This document shows, one piece after another, positions 21,227-28,724 of a stretch of 35,542 nt of DNA. The stretch covers positions 1-35,542 of the forward strand of contig NZ_JAJOHV010000014.1 in the NCBI RefSeq assembly GCF_021129175.1, in the 5' to 3' direction. The stretch comes from Chromobacterium piscinae. GTDB lineage: Bacteria > Pseudomonadota > Gammaproteobacteria > Burkholderiales > Chromobacteriaceae. Positions within the stretch are counted from its first letter, which is position 1; each line of letters begins with the position of its first letter. A model generated the notes under the pieces. The model did no database searches. It was given only the letters and a program-made list of their open reading frames with translations, and had not been told where the DNA came from. The translations under genes were made by a program, and so were the position numbers.

Positions 21227-22690
21227 ATGTCAAAAGATTTACCGGAATATCGCGCGCAATACCTGGCGCGCATCAAGAGCCAGTTGCTCGGGACCGATCT
21301 TAGCAGCGCCGGCGCCACTGATCTGGTGATGCAGTCGGCGCTGCTCAGGGCGCACAGCCTGGTCAGCAGTCTGGATCTGCAGGACATCGACTATCTGCGC
21401 GACATGAACGGCGCCGCGCTGGAAAACTATCTGCAGCAGGCGGGGAACCGCGCGCGCTTCGAGCAGCAGCTGGCTTCCGCCGGCGTGATGCCGTCCATCG
21501 TCTCCAGCGCCGTCATCATGGCCGCCGTCGCCGACAGTCCGACGGCGATGGCCTCGGTCGCTGGCAGCGCGCCGGCGATGACGGCCATCGTCGGCAATGC
21601 GCCTATCACCAATCTGTTGGTCGGCAACGCCACTGCGATGAAGGCGGTGGCCGCCAGCGCGGTGGCCATGGTCGCCGTGATTGCCTCTCCGGCGGCGATG
21701 GCGGTTGTGGCGGTGTCGTCGACCGCGATGGCGGCGATGGCGTCGTCGCCGACCGGAATGGCCGCCTTGCTGGCGAACGCGTCGGCGTGGGCGAGCGTCG
21801 TATCGTCGCCGGTTGCGATGACCGCAGTGGCCACATCGTCGACTGCGCTGTTGGCCTTGCTGGCGAACCTGTCCGCATGGGCGACCGTTGTCTCGTCGCC
21901 GACAGCGATGGCGGCGGTGGCGGCGTCGTCGACTGCGATGAATGCGGCCATCGTCTCGCCGAGCGCGATGGCGGCGGTGGTGGCGTCCACCATCGCGATG
22001 ACCGCGGTGGCGGCATCGTCCACTGCGATGGTCGTGGTGATCGCGTCGCCGACCATCTTGTCCGCGATGTTGGCCAGTCCATCGGCATGGTCGGCGATTG
22101 TCGCATCCCCGGTTGCGATGAATGCGGTGGTGTCGTCATCGACCACGATGACTGCTGTGATGGCGTCGCCGGCAGCGATGCTGGCGATAGCGGCCTCCTC
22201 AACGGCAATGAACGCGCTGCTGGCGAATGCATCGTCGCTGTCGGCGGTGGTGGGATCCCCGGTCGCGATGGCTGCCGTGGTCGCGTCTCCGACAGCCATG
22301 ACCGCAGTCTTTGCGTCCGCGGCGGCGCGGCAGGCGGTATGGGGGGCGGATGCTGCGGTACAGGCCATCGCCAACGATGCGTCGGCCATCGCCTGGCTGG
22401 TGGCCAACCGGGCGACGACACCGGCGGCGAGGACGGATTCCGCTCCCTACACCTACTACAGCGGCCGGGCCTTGATCCTGCGCCATCAGCAGCTGTCCAC
22501 GCCCAGCCCCAATGCCAGCTGGTTCCATAACTTCGCTACTCGAAGGGCGGGATCGAGCGTTGGCCAGTTGCAGACGCCGCAGCCCGGGTCCAGCGAGGGA
22601 TGGAAAACCAATGTGGTGGCGGTTAACCCGCTCCAGTTCAATAACAACACCGGCCACTCGTCGCAGCTGCAATACGTGGTGATGGACTAA
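21227..22690 (+). CDS. Decapeptide-repeat tail fibre
   Basis: A 487-residue protein in a fibre position. Residues 1-92 are an ordinary helical head (LPEYRAQYLARIKSQLLGTD). Residues 93 to about 392 are some 30 uninterrupted 10-residue repeats with consensus S-S/P-T-A-M-x-A-V-V/A-A (for example SPTAMAAVAA, SSTAMNALLA). Trp or Leu sometimes replaces Met. The last 90 residues are a different, Tyr/Asn-rich domain (YTYYSGRALILRHQQLSTPS) that could be the receptor-binding tip. A 10-residue period without gaps suggests a regular solenoid or trimeric shaft. Similar repeats occur in other phage fibres to my knowledge, but I know of no enzymatic role. GGAGG precedes the ATG. Confidence 0.72.
   Translation: MSKDLPEYRAQYLARIKSQLLGTDLSSAGATDLVMQSALLRAHSLVSSLDLQDIDYLRDMNGAALENYLQQAGNRARFEQQLASAGVMPSIVSSAVIMAAVADSPTAMASVAGSAPAMTAIVGNAPITNLLVGNATAMKAVAASAVAMVAVIASPAAMAVVAVSSTAMAAMASSPTGMAALLANASAWASVVSSPVAMTAVATSSTALLALLANLSAWATVVSSPTAMAAVAASSTAMNAAIVSPSAMAAVVASTIAMTAVAASSTAMVVVIASPTILSAMLASPSAWSAIVASPVAMNAVVSSSTTMTAVMASPAAMLAIAASSTAMNALLANASSLSAVVGSPVAMAAVVASPTAMTAVFASAAARQAVWGADAAVQAIANDASAIAWLVANRATTPAARTDSAPYTYYSGRALILRHQQLSTPSPNASWFHNFATRRAGSSVGQLQTPQPGSSEGWKTNVVAVNPLQFNNNTGHSSQLQYVVMD
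21503..22402 (+). repeat. About 30 tandem 30-bp (10-codon) repeats in a fibre gene
   Basis: The coding repeat has a strict 30-bp period over about 900 bp, with recurring words such as tcgtcgac(c/t)gcgatg and gcgatgaatgcg. Copies are diverged, unlike the tape-measure repeats, but keep the period without indels. The same bias keeps an antisense frame open across 21427-22407, which I regard as a shadow. Confidence 0.85.
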
Positions 22691-22698
22691 GGATAAAC

Positions 22699-23376
22699 AT
22701 GAAAATCATTGTTGATTTACAGACCAAAACAGTGGCTGGCGTCACGGTGGATGGCGACTTCCTGGCGGGAAAGAATCAGGCGCTGATTGCGCCGCCGGAA
22801 GATTTCGATATCGATGCGATGGGCGATTACACCTTTGACGGCGCCTCGCTTGTTCGGGATGTCCAGGCGGCGTTGTCCCGCGCCAAGGCCGCCCGCAAGG
22901 CCCGCATCAAGCTGGAAGCCGCCCATCTGATCGAGGCCGACGATTGGAAGCTGCAACGCGCCCGTGAACGCGAGGCGGCCGGCTGGGGCACCCTGGCCGA
23001 GGTGGACGCGGAGCTGGCCGCGCGCGAGTCGATACGTCGCTCGTCCAACGCCGCCGAGCAGGCTGTCGATAGCTTGACCGACGCGGCCAGCGTGCAGGCT
23101 TTCGTCTGGGCGGTCGACGTCGCCGTCGCGGCGCCGCGCCGGATGACGCACAAGCAGTTCATGGCGCGCTTCACCGACGCGGAGATCCAGGCGATGCTCA
23201 AGGCCTTCGGCGACAATCCCGCGCTGCGGCCCTGGTGGGAGCGTTTCAGCCTGGCGCGCGACATCAGCCTGGATGACGCGGTCACCCAGAACGGCGTCCA
23301 GGCGCTGGAGGCGGCCGGCCTGATCGGCAAGGGCCGGGCCGCTGAGGTGCTGGCCAACGCCCCGGCCGCAGTCTGA
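22699..23376 (+). CDS. Fibre-associated protein (probable assembly/accessory protein 2)
   Basis: A 225-residue protein directly after the decapeptide-repeat fibre. A short beta N-terminus (KIIVDLQTKTVAGVTVDGDF) leads to an Ala/Arg-rich coiled coil (about residues 55-125). The C-terminal domain contains RMTHKQFMARFTDAEIQAML and ISLDDAVTQNGVQALEAAGL, a module I associate with proteins encoded behind tail fibres. It is therefore probably the chaperone or accessory of that fibre. It does not resemble the other three assembly proteins. AAGGA precedes it. Confidence 0.5.
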   Translation: MKIIVDLQTKTVAGVTVDGDFLAGKNQALIAPPEDFDIDAMGDYTFDGASLVRDVQAALSRAKAARKARIKLEAAHLIEADDWKLQRAREREAAGWGTLAEVDAELAARESIRRSSNAAEQAVDSLTDAASVQAFVWAVDVAVAAPRRMTHKQFMARFTDAEIQAMLKAFGDNPALRPWWERFSLARDISLDDAVTQNGVQALEAAGLIGKGRAAEVLANAPAAV

Positions 23377-23413
23377 TTCGACCGTCCAACTCATCTGTTC
23401 CTTCGCCTTGCTC

Positions 23414-23440
23414 GGCGCGCCCCTCTCAACGGGGCGCGCC
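23414..23440 (+). other. Perfect GC hairpin after the repeat-fibre module
   Basis: GGCGCGCCCC (23414-23423), seven-base loop, GGGGCGCGCC (23431-23440), 37 bases past the accessory-gene stop. No T run follows, so termination would be weak. It belongs to the 214-bp spacer (23377-23590), which also holds the palindrome ccgCATCCGGATGgcgg and element copy C. Confidence 0.5.
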
Positions 23441-23540
23441 ATCTCCCCAGCTCGTCCGCATCCGGATGGCGGACTCAATCCACTCTCTTCCACGCGCCGC
23501 AGTGGCCCTCCGCTGAAAACGGGCGGGTTTCCACTCCGTT

Positions 23541-23588
23541 CCTAATCCGGTTTAAAAGCCCCGCCGGCGGCGCTTTGGCACCATAAGG
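23541..23588 (+). promoter_or_regulatory. Conserved module-boundary element, copy C
   Basis: Third copy: CCTAA at 23541-23545 and ATAAGG from 23583. It has the clearest dyad, AAAGC...CCGCC-GGCGG...GCTTT, centred at 23565-23566. It ends three bases before the gpW start at 23591, and its AAGG (23585-23588) is the likely ribosome site. Here the element must therefore lie at the very 5' end of the message, or in its leader. Confidence 0.55.
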
Positions 23589-23590
23589 CC

Positions 23591-23983
23591 ATGACACAGC
23601 TAACCGACATCTCATCCCTGCACTGGCAGCCGGCGCTGCAGCCGCGCGATGCCAGACCCGGCGCCGGCGTCGCCGACATCGTCGAGAACCTGGACGACAT
23701 CCACCAGGCCTTGCGGATCATCCTGGGCACGCCCAAGGGCAGCGATCCGTTGCGGCCGGAGTTCGGCAGCGACCTGTTCCGCTATCTGGACTACCCGGTG
23801 GACCGCGCCCGCCCGCATGTGGTGCGGGAGGCGGTGGCGGCGATCAGCCATCCGCTGTACGGCGAGCCGCGCGTTCAGTTGCTGAAGGTGCTGTTCAGCA
23901 TCGAGGCCGACGGCGGCGCGCACTTGTGCGCGCAATGGAAGCTGGCCGACGGCGTGATCCGCGAAACCGAACTCAGGCTGTGA
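23591..23983 (+). CDS. Baseplate protein gpW (gp25-like, lysozyme-like fold)
   Basis: A 130-residue gpW/gp25 family protein, the small wedge component that primes the sheath at the baseplate. Diagnostic blocks: IVENLDDIHQALRIILGTPK, then LRPEFGSDLFRYLDYPVDRA and VREAVAAISHPLYGEPR. The name recalls a lysozyme-like fold, but the family is structural. This is the only intact copy; the copy before J-1 is a remnant. It is followed by J-2 after 16 bases in the standard W-J-I order. Confidence 0.93.
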   Translation: MTQLTDISSLHWQPALQPRDARPGAGVADIVENLDDIHQALRIILGTPKGSDPLRPEFGSDLFRYLDYPVDRARPHVVREAVAAISHPLYGEPRVQLLKVLFSIEADGGAHLCAQWKLADGVIRETELRL

Positions 23984-23999
23984 ATCTAGGACAAGAGCC

Positions 24000-25166
24000 A
24001 TGAATCAGACGACGACCGACCTTCCGAAGTTTATCGACGACGATCCGCAGCAGATCACCAACGAGCTGATCACCGCCTACCAGAACATGGCCGGCAAGAC
24101 GCTGTATCCGGGCCAGGTGGAACGGCTGCTGATCGACCTGATCGCCTATCGCGAGAGCGTGGCCCGCGCCGCCTTCAACGACGCCGGGCGGCAAAACCTG
24201 GTGGCTTTCGCCCGCGCGCCGATGCTGGACTATCTGGGCGAGCTGGTGGGCGTCGCCCGCCTGCCGGCGCAGCCGGCGCGCAGCAAGGTGAGCTTCACCT
24301 TCGCTGCCGGCGCGCCGCAGACGGTAGTCATCAAGCGGCAGACGCTGGTGGCCGGCCGCGGCGACATCCAGTTCCAGACCATCGATGAGGCGGTGGTGAA
24401 CATCTTGAAGGACCAGGAGGTGCCGGTGACGCTGGCCGTGGTGGCGGTGGAGCCGGGCATGGGCGGCAACGGCCAAGAGCCGGGCGCCATCAATCAGCTG
24501 GTGGACGATCTGAGCGTGAACGTGACCGTCAGGAACACGGAAGTCAGCGCCGGCGGCGCCGACGCCGAGGACGACGAGCGGCTGCGCCAGCGCATCCGCC
24601 TGGCACCGGAATCGTTCAGCGTGGCCGGCAGCGCCGCCGCCTATCGCCACCACGCGCTGCGCGCCGACCAGAGCATCGTCGATGTGGCGGTGGTCAGCGC
24701 CAACAATCTGGAAGAGGGCGGCAAGCCGGAAGATGTGCCGCAGCCGGGCGAAGTCTGGCTGTATCCGCTGGCGAGCGGCGGGCTGCCCAGCGACGACCTG
24801 CGGGCCAAGGTGGCCAACACCTGCAGCGCCGACCGCGTGCGGCCGCTGACCGACAAGGTGTCGGTGAAGCCGCCGGTGGAATTCGCCTACCAGGTTGCGG
24901 CCAGCCTGCAGCTCTACGCCGGCTCCGACGCCAAACAGGTGCTGCAGCGGGCGCAAGACGCGCTGCAAGCCTACCTGCAAACCCAACAGGCCAAGCTGGG
25001 CAACGACATCGTGCCCTCGCAGCTGGTGGCGGCGCTGTCGGTGCCGGGCGTGTACCAGGTGAATCTGCAGCAGCCGGTTGCGGTGCGGAAAGTACCGTCC
25101 TACGGCTGGGCGCACTGCACCAACGGCATCGCGGGACTGACCGTGGACAGCCTCAACAATGGCTAA
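24000..25166 (+). CDS. Baseplate assembly protein J, copy 2
   Basis: A 388-residue baseplate J-family protein, the main wedge subunit. It shares strong blocks with J-1: LPKFIDDDPQQITNELITAY, AFNDAGRQNLVAFARAPMLD and AEDDERLRQRIRLAPESFSV. The C-terminus GNDIVPSQLVAALSVPGVYQ is the family ending. Unlike J-1 it has only one N-terminal helical segment, and it carries a longer middle insert (LEEGGKPEDVPQPGEVWLYP). AGGA lies upstream. It overlaps gpI-3 by eight bases. With the intact gpW in front, this is the complete canonical wedge set. Confidence 0.93.
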   Translation: MNQTTTDLPKFIDDDPQQITNELITAYQNMAGKTLYPGQVERLLIDLIAYRESVARAAFNDAGRQNLVAFARAPMLDYLGELVGVARLPAQPARSKVSFTFAAGAPQTVVIKRQTLVAGRGDIQFQTIDEAVVNILKDQEVPVTLAVVAVEPGMGGNGQEPGAINQLVDDLSVNVTVRNTEVSAGGADAEDDERLRQRIRLAPESFSVAGSAAAYRHHALRADQSIVDVAVVSANNLEEGGKPEDVPQPGEVWLYPLASGGLPSDDLRAKVANTCSADRVRPLTDKVSVKPPVEFAYQVAASLQLYAGSDAKQVLQRAQDALQAYLQTQQAKLGNDIVPSQLVAALSVPGVYQVNLQQPVAVRKVPSYGWAHCTNGIAGLTVDSLNNG

Positions 25167-25869
25167 GGACGCGACGCCGGGCCTGTTGGCGCGGGACGCC
25201 CGCTTCGGCCCGCTGGCCGAGCTGACCCGCCGTCTGGGTGTGCCGCGCGGGGGCGAGGCCAATCCGCAAACGCAAGGCCGTTTCGACACGCTGGATCTGC
25301 TGGTCAACCTGGTGGACTGCGCGCAGCCCAAGCTGCTGCCGCTGCTGGCCGAGCAGTTCCACGTGTCCGGCGACGAAGGCTGGCTGCTGGCCAATGAGGA
25401 AACCCAGCGGCGCGAGCTGATCAAGCGCGCGATCGAGCTGCACCGCTACAAGGGCACGCGCTGGGCGGTGAACGAGGTGTTCCGGGTGCTGGGCATCGAG
25501 ATCGAGCTGAAGGAGTGGTGGGAGCAGAAGGGCTCCGGTCAGCCTTACACCTTCGATCTGACCGCCTGGGCCAACGACAATCTGATGTCGGATCGGGCGG
25601 TGCTCAATCCGGATCTGTATGCCCGCTTGCGGCGAATGATCGAGCACGTCAAACCCGCACGCAGCAGTTACGGCTTCAAGATCGGCGCGGTATTCAACCA
25701 GCCCTTGCGTTGGGCCGGCGCCATGCAGGGGTGGGCGCTGAACCGCAGCGGCGCCGAGTGTCGGCCGAATCCGGCCAAACCTTTATCGCAGCCGCTGCGT
25801 TTCGCAGGCGTTTTGACGTCGCTGGCGGTGGTGCGTTTTCCAATGGAGATGAACCGCGATGAGCAGTAA
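25159..25869 (+). CDS. Tail protein I, copy 3
   Basis: A 236-residue gpI-family protein. The core reads KLLPLLAEQFHVSGDEGWLL and AIELHRYKGTRWAVNEVFRV, with an N-terminal PLAELTRRLG segment shared with copy 1. The C-terminal 60 residues are specific: FNQPLRWAGAMQGWALNRSG and RFAGVLTSLAVVRFPMEM. No good ribosome site is seen, and it overlaps J-2 by eight bases, so translation is probably coupled. It overlaps the next gene by 11 bases. It likely docks the short fibre and beta-helix spike encoded downstream. Confidence 0.9.
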   Translation: MAKDATPGLLARDARFGPLAELTRRLGVPRGGEANPQTQGRFDTLDLLVNLVDCAQPKLLPLLAEQFHVSGDEGWLLANEETQRRELIKRAIELHRYKGTRWAVNEVFRVLGIEIELKEWWEQKGSGQPYTFDLTAWANDNLMSDRAVLNPDLYARLRRMIEHVKPARSSYGFKIGAVFNQPLRWAGAMQGWALNRSGAECRPNPAKPLSQPLRFAGVLTSLAVVRFPMEMNRDEQ

Positions 25870-26575
25870 CCCATTGATTCCGCAGATCCTGGATGGCGGC
25901 TTGGCTGCGATTCAGCTGGCCAGCCATGACGGCGTCCAGCTCAGGATCACCCATGTCGCGCTCGGCGATGCCGGCTACCAGCCGGATGCGGGCCAAACCG
26001 GTTTGCGCAACGAGATCGTTCGTTACCCGATCGCCGATGGCCAGAGCCAGGGCCCGCGCCAGCTGCATCTGACCGCGTTGGCCAGCGACCAGACTGAATT
26101 CTGGGTGCGCGAGGTGGCTTTCATCCTGGAAGGCGGCCAGCCGCTGGCCATCTGGTCCGATCCCAAGCAAGCGTTGGCTTATAAGCAGGCTGGGTTGGAA
26201 CTGCTGCTGGCCTTTGATCTGGCACTGTCCGGCGTGCCGGCGGGCAGTGTGACGGTCCAGTCGACCGGCGCCGGCTTGAGTCTGGCGCTGGCTGAGGAAC
26301 TAGCCACTTTGGGTGCAAGCCAGATCGGCCAGATGGCACGGAGTCTGAATCATGGCGATCAATTGCGCGAGCATCGGCAACGTTTGGATGGCATGTCCGG
26401 AGACATTTCCGCTTTACGACAGCGTACTAGCGGAATGGAAGTGCGCTACCAGCAGCAACTGCAAAGGCTGGAACAGCAAGCGCAAAACCAGCGTGAACAA
26501 CTGGAGTTGGCGGCGAGTATCGCCGCTGCTCTGATCAATCTGCAAAACCTCTATACCAAGGGAGTTCTGAAATGA
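25859..26575 (+). CDS. Short collar/fibre protein with coiled-coil C-terminus
   Basis: A 238-residue protein. Residues 1-135 resemble the baseplate-docking domain of DUF3751-type fibres (LDGGLAAIQLASHDGVQLRI, then THVALGDAGY and FWVREVAFILEGG). After about 150 it becomes a Gln/Leu-rich coiled coil (VRYQQQLQRLEQQAQNQREQ). It lacks a receptor-binding tip of its own, so it may act as a trimeric adaptor to which the following beta-helix protein attaches. It overlaps gpI-3 at the start and the spike gene at the end (ATGA at 26572). Confidence 0.72.
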   Translation: MSSNPLIPQILDGGLAAIQLASHDGVQLRITHVALGDAGYQPDAGQTGLRNEIVRYPIADGQSQGPRQLHLTALASDQTEFWVREVAFILEGGQPLAIWSDPKQALAYKQAGLELLLAFDLALSGVPAGSVTVQSTGAGLSLALAEELATLGASQIGQMARSLNHGDQLREHRQRLDGMSGDISALRQRTSGMEVRYQQQLQRLEQQAQNQREQLELAASIAAALINLQNLYTKGVLK

Positions 26576-27762
26576 GTTTGGAATCCAGCATCAGCGATCT
26601 GGTACGCGCCAGCAACGACTTGACCGGCGCGGTCAGCGGCAAGATGGACCAGATCAATAATACGCTGGCCCAATGGGCTGTACTGGCCCCTATAACGCTC
26701 GGCGTGGGGGCCGGCCAGCAATTCGCCTCCATCCAGGATGCGTGGAATAGTTTATTGGGCAAGGTGTTGAAGGCTCCGGTGACGATTCAGGTGGCGGATG
26801 GCGTGTATCCAATGACGCAGCTGATTTTGGAAAATCAGCCTTATGCGCATTTGATTACCATTCAAGGCAATGTAGCTAATCCTGCCAATTGCATTTTGAA
26901 ATTTATTCCGGATAGTGATCGGAAAAGTCATGGTGTATTTTTGAAAAATGTGCGCCGATTGAATTTTTCCGGCTTCAAAATGATTGGGGAAAATACTAAT
27001 AGTAATTGGACATGGCGGTGCATGTATTTTTCCAATGCCGAAGTCTATGTGAATGATAACTCGCTGATTTTCTCTGGCGCGCAATACGGTATTGAGATGC
27101 ATGATAGTTCTGTTCTCCAAGCCAAGGGAGTACAACTTTCCCAACAAGCGGGAGCTGCAGTTTTTGTCGGAGATGGTTCGCTAGCAAGGCTGGAGAAATT
27201 GAATATTGTCGGGCCTGGGAAAGATAGCCGTATTCCAACGGCGGTATCCGGACAGCTCTATGATGTTTTCCCCGATGGCATCAGCTGTGTGGATACAGCA
27301 AAAGCATGGTGCGCGGATGCGACTATCTCCAATGTCAGACTGGCGATGGCTGTTGAGCGGAATGCATATCTTTGGGCTCCCCGAGTAACTATCGATAAAG
27401 TTGCAAGCGGTGCGCTTGCGAATGCCGGTGGTTGTTTATGGACAGATGATGGTGGTACCAAGGTGCCAAGTAAAGTAACGAATGCCAATTATGGATATCA
27501 GGCTCTAAGCAATGGCATGATCATCGCGCCGATGGCAATTGCAGAAAACTGCATAAATGGATTTGCGGCTGAGCTGCGTGGGTATATCTATGCAGAAAAT
27601 GGTTATGCAAAATCTTGCACGAGTACCGGCTACTACGCAGGGCGTTCAGGTTATATCGACGCGGTAGGAACTGCAAAAAACTCTGTAGGCAATGCTACCC
27701 AGTACAATCCGGCATCGTCAGGCGTGGCCGGTAATTCGAATGCCAGTATTGATTTCTCCTAG
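26572..27762 (+). CDS. Pectate-lyase-like beta-helix tail spike
   Basis: A 396-residue protein. An N-terminal helix (LESSISDLVRASNDLTGAVS) can pair with the coiled coil of the preceding protein. From about residue 48 it reads as a right-handed parallel beta-helix: FASIQDAWNSLLGKVLKAPV, then TIQVADGVYPMTQ, followed by repeated short N/G/S-rich rungs (VRRLNFSGFKMIG, EVYVNDNSLIFSGAQYGIEM, VTIDKVASGALANAGGCLW). This is the single-strand fold of many phage tail spikes that bind or cleave surface polysaccharide. I cannot point to catalytic residues. Base composition is clearly more A+T-rich than the baseplate genes, so this receptor-binding part was probably acquired separately. Confidence 0.72.
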   Translation: MSLESSISDLVRASNDLTGAVSGKMDQINNTLAQWAVLAPITLGVGAGQQFASIQDAWNSLLGKVLKAPVTIQVADGVYPMTQLILENQPYAHLITIQGNVANPANCILKFIPDSDRKSHGVFLKNVRRLNFSGFKMIGENTNSNWTWRCMYFSNAEVYVNDNSLIFSGAQYGIEMHDSSVLQAKGVQLSQQAGAAVFVGDGSLARLEKLNIVGPGKDSRIPTAVSGQLYDVFPDGISCVDTAKAWCADATISNVRLAMAVERNAYLWAPRVTIDKVASGALANAGGCLWTDDGGTKVPSKVTNANYGYQALSNGMIIAPMAIAENCINGFAAELRGYIYAENGYAKSCTSTGYYAGRSGYIDAVGTAKNSVGNATQYNPASSGVAGNSNASIDFS

Positions 27763-27777
27763 GATAGAGAGGGTGAT

Positions 27778-28035
27778 ATGTTTGATGAAGTAATAATGCA
27801 AAATCCGATGAGCGTGGTAGCTCAAGATATCCCAGTGGACCAGAAAATGCGGAATATGGCACAGAATTATATTCGCGTATATTACCAGGAGTGGGATCAG
27901 CTTAATATTCTTCGCAAGGGTGATGCCAAGGAGATTGCCAAGATGGGCACTTTTATCGATGCGGTACGGTCTTGGAGTAATGGCGTTGAGCCGGATATGG
28001 CTGCTTTACATGCTATCAAGCCGTTGGATCAGTGA
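27778..28035 (+). CDS. Small protein downstream of the beta-helix spike
   Basis: An 85-residue hydrophilic protein with a gagaggg ribosome site, 15 bases after the spike gene. It contains MRNMAQNYIRVYYQEWDQLN and AKMGTFIDAVRSWSNGVEPD and is predicted mostly helical. I do not recognise it. Its place fits a spike chaperone or accessory, and it shares the spike's A+T-rich composition, so the two probably moved together. Confidence 0.5.
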   Translation: MFDEVIMQNPMSVVAQDIPVDQKMRNMAQNYIRVYYQEWDQLNILRKGDAKEIAKMGTFIDAVRSWSNGVEPDMAALHAIKPLDQ

Positions 28036-28716
28036 AATAGATCAAGTTTTGAAGTGGCTGCGTTTTACATAATATAAGTTTGTTAGCAGGTTGCATGTTC
28101 AAGTATGGCCATTTGATGTAGTTATTTATTCTGTCACTCCTCATGTCACGCCGGGCTTTGCCCGAAGTCCGGCGTTCTTTTCTCCCCCTTCCGTTTGTCT
28201 TTGATGTTTGCAGCCGTAATAATTCTATTATTGGCTCTATCCTTCTAAACCCTTGTGTTTGATTGCGTAATCTTTCCCTGTCTTGTCTTCAGTTTCTTGA
28301 CTGCCATCTTGGCACTCATTCCTTCAAGTTTTCCCTCTCCCGGGTTCCCGGAGTCCCTCCCATGTTTCTCTCCCATACTTCCGTGGCAGACGCACGCGAA
28401 CTATCTCCGTCTTCGCAATCCTCCCGAGCTGAGCAGTACTCCAATTCCCACTCGCCCGTCCAATCGGAACCCGCCAGTCTGAGCTTTCGCTTCCACCCTC
28501 TGGCCGTGCTGCGCGTGGCTATGCACGCCCGCTGACTTCTCTCCGGCGGCAATTCCGCCGCCATTCCTCCCTTCCCATTAACGGACCGCGCAGGCGCTCC
28601 GTCCCATCCCTCATCCCCGTTCAAGCACAAGGAGGTCTCCATGCATCTGCAACCCGGCCTTCGCCCGCGCCGTCAAGCGGCGACGGGCGGATATTCCCAG
28701 CCAGGAGGCGTGAGCG
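28036..28716. other. 681-bp region without a convincing gene
   Basis: The first 110 bases are A+T-rich. A terminator follows at 28148. From about 28180 to 28620 the plus strand is strongly pyrimidine-rich (C and T), with no supported gene in any frame; short open frames there have no ribosome site and unlikely composition. A small hairpin cggcgg-caatt-ccgccg lies at 28544-28560. A strong ribosome site at 28629-28635 leads into a 27-codon ORF before gpI-4. This may be a decayed fibre cassette. Confidence 0.6.
28148..28180 (+). terminator. Rho-independent terminator after the beta-helix spike module
   Basis: ACGCCGG (28148-28154) pairs with CCGGCGT (28169-28175) and can extend by four inner pairs including one G-U. 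It is followed by tctttt. It would stop transcription of the J-2 module before the pyrimidine-rich gap, so gpI-4 and its fibres need another promoter or read-through. Confidence 0.75.
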
Positions 28717-28724
28717 ATGACTGA
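28641..28724 (+). CDS. 27-codon leader-like ORF before gpI-4
   Basis: A tiny ORF (MHLQPGLRPRRQAATGGYSQ and seven more residues) has an unusually strong ribosome site, aaggagg at 28629-28635. It ends eight bases inside gpI-4, whose own site ggaggcg lies within it. It may couple translation into gpI-4 or be the remains of a longer gene. No homology is recognised. Confidence 0.3.
   Translation: MHLQPGLRPRRQAATGGYSQPGGVSDD

Noticed and set aside
21427-22407. Antisense open frame of 326 codons with its own repeats
   Set aside because: Its repeats are only the mirror of the 30-bp coding repeats on the plus strand; no ribosome site.
23591-23983. Lysozyme / lysis function for the gpW gene
   Set aside because: Family members share a lysozyme-like fold name but act as structural baseplate wedge parts; no catalytic motif is seen, so it is not counted as a lysis gene.
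28316-28642. 108-codon minus-strand open frame in the pyrimidine-rich gap
   Set aside because: Biased composition (Glu/Arg/Gly/Ser), no ribosome site and no recognisable domain; it is explained by the strand bias.
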